Assembly: GCA_963932145.1 (NCBI GenBank)
Contig: CAWVQA010000044.1
Location: 215,564-279,563 of the forward strand
Direction of reading: 5' to 3'
Length of the DNA: 64,000 nt
DNA from: Acanthosepion lycidas
Taxonomy: Eukaryota; Mollusca; Cephalopoda; Sepiida; Sepiidae
The translations under genes were made by a program, and so were the position numbers. Below the pieces are notes generated by a model that was not told the DNA's origin, did no database searches, and worked only from the letters and a program-made list of their open reading frames with translations. Within the stretch, counting starts at the first letter, position 1. Every line of letters starts with the position of its first letter. Of this stretch, positions 51,865 to 61,600 are shown piece by piece.

Positions 51865-52901
51865 TGATTTTAACGAGTTTCAGAAGTTTTGACAAAGTTT
51901 TATTTTAGATTTTATGTTTTACACAACTTTTACTTACATAGCGATTTACATGCAAAATCTAGCTGTTTTGACTACTTTTTAACGCTAGTTTGTAAATATC
52001 AATATCTGTTTGAAAACATTAGAAAAACAATGAAATTATTGAAAATCGATATGAAATCAATCAAAACTTATTGATTTTAACTAGTTTCAGAAGTTTTGAC
52101 AAAGTTATATTTAAGATTTTATGTTTTACACAACTTTTAATTACCTAGCGATTTACATGCAAAATCTAGCTTTTTTCACTACTTTTTCAACGCTAGTTTG
52201 TAAATATCAATAACTGTTTGAAAACATTAGAAAAACAATGAAATTATTGAAAATCGATATGAAATCAATCAAAACTTATTGATTTTAACTAGTTTCAGTA
52301 GTTTTGACAAAGTTTTATTTAAGATTTTATGTTTTACACAACTTTTAATTACATAGCGATTTACATGCAAATGTAGCTGTTTTGATTACTTTTTAACGCT
52401 AGATTGTAAATATCAATAACTGTTTGAAAACATTAGAAAAACAATGAAATTATTGAAAATCGATATGAAATCAATCAAAACTTATTGATTTTAACTAGTT
52501 TCAGAAGTTTTGACAAAGTTATATTTAAGATTTTATGTTTTACACAACTTTTAATTACATAGCGATTTACATGCAAAATCTAGCTTTTTTCACTACTTTT
52601 TCAACGCTAGTTTGTAAATATCAATAACTGTTTGAAAACATTAGAAAAACAATGAAATTATTGAAAATCGATATGAAATCAATCAAAGCTTATTGATTTT
52701 ATCTAGTTTCAGAAGTTTTGACAAAGTTATATTTAAGATTTTATGTTTTACCCAACTTTTAATTACATAGCGATTTACATGCAAAATCTAGCTTTTTTCA
52801 CTACTTTTTCAACGCTAGTTTGTAAATATCAATAACTGTTTGAAAACATTAGAAAAACAATGAAATTATTGAAAATCGATATGAAATCAATCAAAACTTA
52901 T
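51865..52901. repeat. 5-monomer higher-order repeat H-b-G-B-I (1037 bp), nested
   Basis: Within copy 1 of the 25-mer, H b(TTACCTAG) G B I(TTACCCAAC) is followed at 52902 by a second H b(TTACCTAG) and then the hybrid unit. The pentamer just upstream (50828-51864) has the same order but lacks TTACCTAG. The equivalent in copy 2 is 57046-58082, followed by H b G from 58083. Confidence 0.92.
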
Positions 52902-53316
52902 TGATTTTAACGAGTTTCAGAAGTTTTGACAAAGTTTTATTTTAGATTTTATGTTTTACACAACTTTTACTTACATAGCGATTTACATGCAAAATCTAGC
53001 TGTTTTGACTACTTTTTAACGCTAGTTTGTAAATATCAATATCTGTTTGAAAACATTAGAAAAACAATGAAATTATTGAAAATCGATATGAAATCAATCA
53101 AAACTTATTGATTTTAACTAGTTTCAGAAGTTTTGACAAAGTTATATTTAAGATTTTATGTTTTACACAACTTTTAATTACCTAGCGATTTACATGCAAA
53201 ATCTAGCTTTTTTCACTACTTTTTCAACGCTAGTTTGTAAATATCAATAACTGTTTGAAAACATTAGAAAAACAATGAAATTATTGAAAATCGATATGAA
53301 ATCAATCAAAACTTAT

Positions 53317-53523
53317 TGATTTTAACTAGTTTCAGTAGTTTTGACAAAGTTTTATTTAAGATTTTATGTTTTACACAACTTTTAATTACATAGCGATTTA
53401 CATGCAAATGTAGCTGTTTTGATTACTTTTTCAACGCTAGATTGTAAATATCAATAACTGTTTGAAAACATTAGAAAAACCATGAAATTATTGAAAATCG
53501 ATATGAAATCAATCAAAACTTAT
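53317..53523. repeat. Hybrid G/F' monomer, junction of the 25-mer duplication
   Basis: The front is G (CAGTAG, GTTTTATTT, GCAAATGTAG, GTTTTGATTAC) and the back is F' (TTTTTCAACG, CTAGATTG, AACCATG). The parents are the G unit at 58498 (on the copy-2 side) and the F' unit at 48135. The switch lies between the G-specific GATTAC and the F'-specific CAACG, about 53424-53432. It is 207 bp, the sum of G's one-base loss and the extra C. Confidence 0.92.
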
Positions 53524-56500
53524 TGATTTTAACTAGTTTCAGAAGTTTTGACAAAGTTATATTTAAGATTTTATGTTTTACTCAACTTTTACTTACATAG
53601 CGATTTAGATGCAAAATCTAGCTGTTTTGATTACTTTTTAACGCTAGATTGTAAATATCAATAACTGTGTGAAAACATTAGAAAAACAATGAAATTATTG
53701 AAAATCGATATGAAATCAATCAAAACTTATTGATTTTAACTAGTTTCAGTAGTTTTGACAAAGTTTTATTTAAGATTTTATGTTTTACACAACATTTAAT
53801 TACATAGCGATTTACATGCAAATGTAGCTGTTTTGATTACTTTTTAACGCTAGATTGTAAATATCAATAACTGTTTGAAAACATTAGAAAAACAATGAAA
53901 TTATTGAAAATCGATATGAAATCAATCAAAACTTATTGATTTTAACGAGTTTCAGAAGTTTTGACAAAGTTTTATTTTAGATTTTATGTTTTACACAACT
54001 TTTACTTACATAGCGATTTACATGCAAAATCTAGCTGTTTTGACTACTTTTTAACGCTAGTTTGTAAATATCAATATCTGTTTGAAAACATTAGAAAAAC
54101 AATGAAATTATTGAAAATCGATATGAAATCAATCAAAACTTATTGATTTTAACTAGTTTCAGAAGTTTTGACAAAGTTATATTTAAGATTTTATGTTTTA
54201 CTCAACTTTTACTTACATAGCGATTTAGATGCAAAATCTAGCTGTTTTGATTACTTTTTAACGCTAGATTGTAAATATCAATAACTGTTTGAAAACATTA
54301 GAAAAACAATGAAATTATTGAAAATCGATATGAAATCAATCAAAACTTATTGATTTTAACTAGTTTCAGAAGTTTTGACAAAGTTATATTTAAGATTTTA
54401 TGTTTTACACAACTTTTACTTACATAGCGATTTACATGCAAAATCAAGCTTTTTTCACTACTTTTTCAACGCTAGTTTGTAAATATCAATAACTGTTTGA
54501 AAACATTAGAAAAACAATGAAATTATTGAAAATCGATATGAAATCAATCAAAACTTATTGATTTTAACTAGTTTCAGTAGTTTTGACAAAGTTTTATTTA
54601 AGATTTTATGTTTTACACAACTTTTAATTACATAGCGATTTACATGCAAAATCTAGCTTTTTTCACTACTTTTTCAACGCTAGATTGTAAATATCAATAA
54701 CTGTTTGAAAACATTAGAAAAACCATGAAATTATTGAAAATCGATATGAAATCAATCAAAACTTATTGATTTTAACTAGTTTCAGAAGTTTTGACAAAGT
54801 TATATTTAAGATTTTATGTTTTACTCAACTTTTACTTACATAGCGATTTAGATGCAAAATCTAGCTGTTTTGATTACTTTTTAACGCTAGATTGTAAATA
54901 TCAATAACTGTTTGAAAACATTAGAAAAACAATGAAATTATTGAAAATCGATATGAAATCAATCAAAACTTATTGATTTTAACTAGTTTCAGAAGTTTTG
55001 ACAAAGTTATATTTAAGATTTTATGTTTTACACAACTTTTAATTACATAGCGATTTAGATGCAAAATCTAGCTGTTTTGATTACTTTTTAACGCTAGATT
55101 GTAAATATCAATAACTGTGTGAAAACATTAGAAAAACAATGAAATTATTGAAAATCGATATGAAATCAATCAAAACTTATTGATTTTAACTAGTTTCAGT
55201 AGTTTTGACAAAGTTTTATTTAAGATTTTATGTTTTACACAACTTTTAATTACATAGCGATTTACATGCAAATGTAGCTGTTTTGACTACTTTTTAACGC
55301 TAGATTGTAAATATCAATAACTCTTTGAAAACATTAGAAAAACAATGAAATTATTGAAAATCGATATGAAATCAATCAAAACTTATTGATTTTAACGAGT
55401 TTCAGAAGTTTTGACAAAGTTTTATTTTAGATTTTATGTTTTACACAACTTTTACTTACATAGCGATTTACATGCAAAATCTAGCTGTTTTGACTACTTT
55501 TTAACGCTAGTTTGTAAATATCAATATCTGTTTGAAAACATTAGAAAAACAATGAAATTATTGAAAATCGATATGAAATCAATCAAAACTTATTGATTTT
55601 AACTAGTTTTAGAAGTTTTGACAAAGTTATATTTAACATTTTATGTTTTACACAACTTTTAATTACATAGCGATTTACATGCAAAATCTAGCTTTTTTCA
55701 CTACTTTTTCAACGCTAGTTTGTAAATATCAATAACTGTTTGAAAACATTAGAAAAACAATGAAATTATTGAAAATCGATATGAAATCAATCAAAGCTTA
55801 TTGATTTTATCTAGTTTCAGAAGTTTTGACAAAGTTATATTTAAGATTTTATGTTTTACACAACTTTTAATTACATAGCGATTTACATGCAAAATCTAGC
55901 TTTTTCACTACTTTTTCAACGCTAGTTTGTAAATATCAATAACTGTTTGAAAACATTAGAAAAACAATGAAATTATTGAAAATCGATATGAAATAAATCA
56001 AAACTTATTGATTTTAACGAGTTTCAGAAGTTTTGACAAAGTTTTATTTTAGATTTTATGTTTTACACAACTTTTACTTACATAGCGATTTACATGCAAA
56101 ATCTAGCTGTTTTGACTACTTTTTAACGCTAGTTTGTAAATATCAATATCTCTTTGAAAACATTAGAAAAACAATGAAATTATTGAAAATCGATATGAAA
56201 TCAATCAAAACTTATTCATTTTAACTAGTTTCAGAAGTTTTGACAAAGTTATATTTAAGTTTTTATGTTTTACACAACTTTTAATTACATAGCGATTTAC
56301 ATGCAAAATCTAGCTTTTTTCACTACTTTTTCAACGCTAGTTTGTAAATATCAATAACTGTTTGAAAACATTAGAAAAACAATGAAATTATTGAAAATCG
56401 ATATGAAATCAATCAAAACTTATTGATTTTAACTAGTTTCAGTAGTTTTGACAAAGTTTTATTTAAGATTTTATGTTTTACACAACTTTTAATTACATAG

Positions 56501-58612
56501 CGATTTACATGCAAATGTAGCTGTTTTGATTACTTTTTAACGCTAGATTGTAAATATCAATAACTGTTTGAAAACATTAGAAAAACAATGAAATTATTGA
56601 AAATCGATATGAAATCAATCAAAACTTATTGATTTTAACTAGTTTCAGAAGTTTTGACAAAGTTATATTTAAGATTTTATGTTTTACACAACTTTTAATT
56701 ACATAGCGATTTACATGCAAAATCTAGCTTTTTTCACTACTTTTTCAACGCTAGTTTGTAAATATCAATAACTGTTTGAAAACATTAGAAAAACAATGAA
56801 ATTATTGAAAATCGATATGAAATCAATCAAAGCTTATTGATTTTATCTAGTTTCAGAAGTTTTGACAAAGTTATATTTAAGATTTTATGTTTTACCCAAC
56901 TTTTAATTACATAGCGATTTACATGCAAAATCTAGCTTTTTTCACTACTTTTTCAACGCTAGTTTGTAAATATCAATAACTGTTTGAAAACATTAGAAAA
57001 ACAATGAAATTATTGAAAATCGATATGAAATCAATCAAAACTTATTGATTTTAACGAGTTTCAGAAGTTTTGACAAAGTTTTATTTTAGATTTTATGTTT
57101 TACACAACTTTTACTTACATAGCGATTTACATGCAAAATCTAGCTGTTTTGACTACTTTTTAACGCTAGTTTGTAAATATCAATATCTGTTTGAAAACAT
57201 TAGAAAAACAATGAAATTATTGAAAATCGATATGAAATCAATCAAAACTTATTGATTTTAACTAGTTTCAGAAGTTTTGACAAAGTTATATTTAAGATTT
57301 TATGTTTTACACAACTTTTAATTACCTAGCGATTTACATGCAAAATCTAGCTTTTTTCACTACTTTTTCAACGCTAGTTTGTAAATATCAATAACTGTTT
57401 GAAAACATTAGAAAAACAATGAAATTATTGAAAATCGATATGAAATCAATCAAAACTTATTGATTTTAACTAGTTTCAGTAGTTTTGACAAAGTTTTATT
57501 TAAGATTTTATGTTTTACACAACTTTTAATTACATAGCGATTTACATGCAAATGTAGCTGTTTTGATTACTTTTTAACGCTAGATTGTAAATATCAATAA
57601 CTGTTTGAAAACATTAGAAAAACAATGAAATTATTGAAAATCGATATGAAATCAATCAAAACTTATTGATTTTAACTAGTTTCAGAAGTTTTGACAAAGT
57701 TATATTTAAGATTTTATGTTTTACACAACTTTTAATTACATAGCGATTTACATGCAAAATCTAGCTTTTTTCACTACTTTTTCAACGCTAGTTTGTAAAT
57801 ATCAATAACTGTTTGAAAACATTAGAAAAACAATGAAATTATTGAAAATCGATATGAAATCAATCAAAGCTTATTGATTTTATCTAGTTTCAGAAGTTTT
57901 GACAAAGTTATATTTAAGATTTTATGTTTTACCCAACTTTTAATTACATAGCGATTTACATGCAAAATCTAGCTTTTTTCACTACTTTTTCAACGCTAGT
58001 TTGTAAATATCAATAACTGTTTGAAAACATTAGAAAAACAATGAAATTATTGAAAATCGATATGAAATCAATCAAAACTTATTGATTTTAACGAGTTTCA
58101 GAAGTTTTGACAAAGTTTTATTTTAGATTTTATGTTTTACACAACTTTTACTTACATAGCGATTTACATGCAAAATCTAGCTGTTTTGACTACTTTTTAA
58201 CGCTAGTTTGTAAATATCAATATCTGTTTGAAAACATTAGAAAAACAATGAAATTATTGAAAATCGATATGAAATCAATCAAAACTTATTGATTTTAACT
58301 AGTTTCAGAAGTTTTGACAAAGTTATATTTAAGATTTTATGTTTTACACAACTTTTAATTACCTAGCGATTTACATGCAAAATCTAGCTTTTTTCACTAC
58401 TTTTTCAACGCTAGTTTGTAAATATCAATAACTGTTTGAAAACATTAGAAAAACAATGAAATTATTGAAAATCGATATGAAATCAATCAAAACTTATTGA
58501 TTTTAACTAGTTTCAGTAGTTTTGACAAAGTTTTATTTAAGATTTTATGTTTTACACAACTTTTAATTACATAGCGATTTACATGCAAATGTAGCTGTTT
58601 TGATTACTTTTT
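53432..58612. repeat. 25-monomer tandem duplication, copy 2 (5181 bp)
   Basis: Same order and markers as copy 1. The only difference I found by eye is C at 55287 (GTTTTGACTAC) where copy 1 has T at 50106 (GTTTTGATTAC). A full alignment was not possible here, so other differences may exist. This is the largest and apparently the youngest duplication in the window. Confidence 0.94.
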
Positions 58613-61600
58613 AACGCTAGATTGTAAATATCAATAACTGTTTGAAAACATTAGAAAAACAATGAAATTATTGAAAATCGATATGAAATCAATCAAAACT
58701 TATTGATTTTAACTAGTTTCAGAAGTTTTGACAAAGTTATATTTAAGATTTTATGTTTTACACAACTTTTAATTACATAGCGATTTACATGCAAATGTAG
58801 CTGTTTTGATTACTTTTTAACGCTAGATTGTAAATATCAATAACTGTTTGAAAACATTAGAAAAACAATGAAATTATTGAAAATCGATATGAAATCAATC
58901 AAAACTTATTGATTTTAACTAGTTTCAGAAGTTTTGACAAAGTTTTATTTAAGATTTTATGTTTTACACAACTTTTAATTACATAGCGATTTAGATGCAA
59001 AATCTAGCTGTTTTGATTACTTTTTAACGCTAGATTGTAAATATCAATAACTGTTTGAAAGCATTAGAAAAACAATGAAATTATTGAAAATCGATATGAA
59101 ATCAATCAAAACTTATTGATTTTAACTAGTTTAAGAAGTTTTGACAAAGTTATATTTAAGATTTTATGTTTTACACAACTTTTAATTACATAGCGATTTA
59201 CATGCAAAATCTAGCTTTTTTCACTACTTTTTCAACGCTAGATTGTAAATATCAATAACTGTTTGAAAACATTAGAAAAACCATGAAATTATTGAAAATC
59301 GATATGAAATCAATCAAAACTTATTGATTTTAACTAGTTTCAGAAGTTTTGACAAAGTTATATTTAAGATTTTATGTTTTACTCAACTTTTACTTACATA
59401 GCGATTTAGATGCAAAATCTAGCTGTTTTGATTACTTTTTAACGCTAGATTGTAAATATCAATAACTGTTTGAAAACATTAGAAAAACAATGAAATTTTT
59501 GAAAATCGATATGAAATCAATCAAAACTTATTGATTTTAACTAGTTTCAGTAGTTTTGACAAAGTTTTATTTAAGATTTTATGTTTTACACAACTTTTAA
59601 TTACATAGCGATTTACATGCAAAATCTAGCTTTTTTCACTACTTTTTCAACGCTAGATTGTAAATATCAATAACTGTTTGAAAACATTAGAAAAACCATG
59701 AAATTATTGAAAATCGATATGAAATCAATCAAAACTTATTGATTTTAACTACTTTCAGAAGTTTTGACAAAGTTATATTTAAGATTTTATGTTTTACTCA
59801 ACTTTTACTTACATAGCGATTTAGATGCAAAATCTAGCTGTTTTGATTACTTTTTAACGCTAGATTGTAAATATCAATAACTGTTTGAAAGCATTAGAAA
59901 AACAATGAAATTATTGAAAATCGATATGAAATCAATCAAAACTTATTGATTTTAACTAGTTTCAGAAGTTTTGACAAAGTTATATTTAAGATTTTATGTT
60001 TTACACAACTTTTAATTACATAGCGTTTTACATGCAAAATCTAGCTTTTTTCACTACTTTTTCAACGCTAGATTGTAAATATCAATAACTGTTTGAAAAC
60101 ATTAGAAAAACAATGAAATTATTGAAAATCGATATGAAATCAATCAAAACTTATTGATTTTAACTAGTTTCAGAAGTTTTGACAAAGTTATATTTAAGAT
60201 TTTATGTTTTACTCAACTTTTACTTACATAGCGATTTACATGCAAAATCTAGCTGTTTTGATTACTTTTTAACGCTAGATTGTAAATATCAATAACTGTT
60301 TGAAAACATTAGAAAAACAATGAAATTATTGAAAATCGATATGAAATCAATCAAAACTTATTGATTTTAACTAGTTTCAGAAGTTTTGACAAAGTTATAT
60401 TTAAGATTTTATGTTTTACACAACTTTTAATTACATAGCGATTTACATGCAAAATCTAGCTTTTTTCACTACTTTTTCAACGCTAGTTTGTAAATAGCAA
60501 TAACTGTTTGAAAACATTAGAAAAACAATGAAATTATTGAAAATCGATATGAAATCAATCAAAGCTTATTGATTTTAACTAGTTTCAGAAGTTTTGACAA
60601 AGTTATATTTAAGATTTTATGTTTTACACTACTTTTAATTACATAGCGATTTACATGCAAAATCTAGCCTTTTTCACTACTTTTTCAACGCTAGTTTGTA
60701 AATATTAATATCTGTTTGAAAACATTACAAAAACAATGAAATTATTGAAAATCGATATGAAATCAATCAAAACTTATTGATTTTAACGAGTTTCAGAAGT
60801 TTTGACAAAGTTTTATTTTAGATTTTATGTTTTACACAACTTTTACTTACATAGCGATTTACATGCAAAATCTAGCTGTTTTGACTACTTTTTAACGCTA
60901 GTTTGTAAATATCAATATCTGTTTGAAAACATTAGAAAAACAATGAAATTATTGAAAATCGATATGAAATCAATCAAAACTTATTGATTTTAACTAGTTT
61001 CAGAAGTTTTGACAAAGTTATATTTAAGATTTTATGTTTTACACAACTTTTACTTACATAGCGATTTACATGCAAAATCTAGCTTTTTTCACTACTTTTT
61101 TAACGCTAGTTTGTAAATATCAATAACTGTTTGAAAACATTAGAAAAACAATGAAATTATTGAAAATCGATATGAAATCAATCAAAACTTATTGATTTTA
61201 ACTAGTTTCAGTAGTTTTGACAAAGTTTTATTTAAGATTTTATGTTTTACACAACTTTTAATTACATAGCGATTTACATGCAAAATCTAGCTTTTTTCAC
61301 TACTTTTTCAACGCTAGATTGTAAATATCAATAACTGTTTGAAAACATTAGAAAAACCATGAAATTATTGAAAATCGATATGAAATCAATCAAAACTTAT
61401 TGATTTTAACTAGTTTCAGAAGTTTTGACAAAGTTATATTTAAGATTTTATGTTTTACTCAACTTTTACTTACATAGCGATTTAGATGCAAAATCTAGCT
61501 GTTTTGATTACTTTTTAACGCTAGATTGTAAATATCAATAACTGTTTGAAAACATTAGAAAAACAATGAAATTATTGAAAATCGATATGAAATCAATCAA

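Larger units (their letters stand above)
48251..53431. repeat. 25-monomer tandem duplication, copy 1 (5181 bp)
   Basis: Order: back of F', A G H A E F A F'/A G H B I H b G B I H b G B I H b, front of G. Private markers include CTGTGTGAAAAC (48484), CACAACATTTAATT (48606), AATCAAGCTT (49261), a second CTGTGTG in the hybrid at 49793, AACTCTTTG (50138), TTTTAGAAG, GAAATAAATC, TTATTCATTTTAAC (51032), TTTAAGTTTTTATG, TTACCCAAC and TTACCTAG. Every one recurs 5181 bp downstream. Two internal pentamers (H b G B I) are nested inside. Confidence 0.94.
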
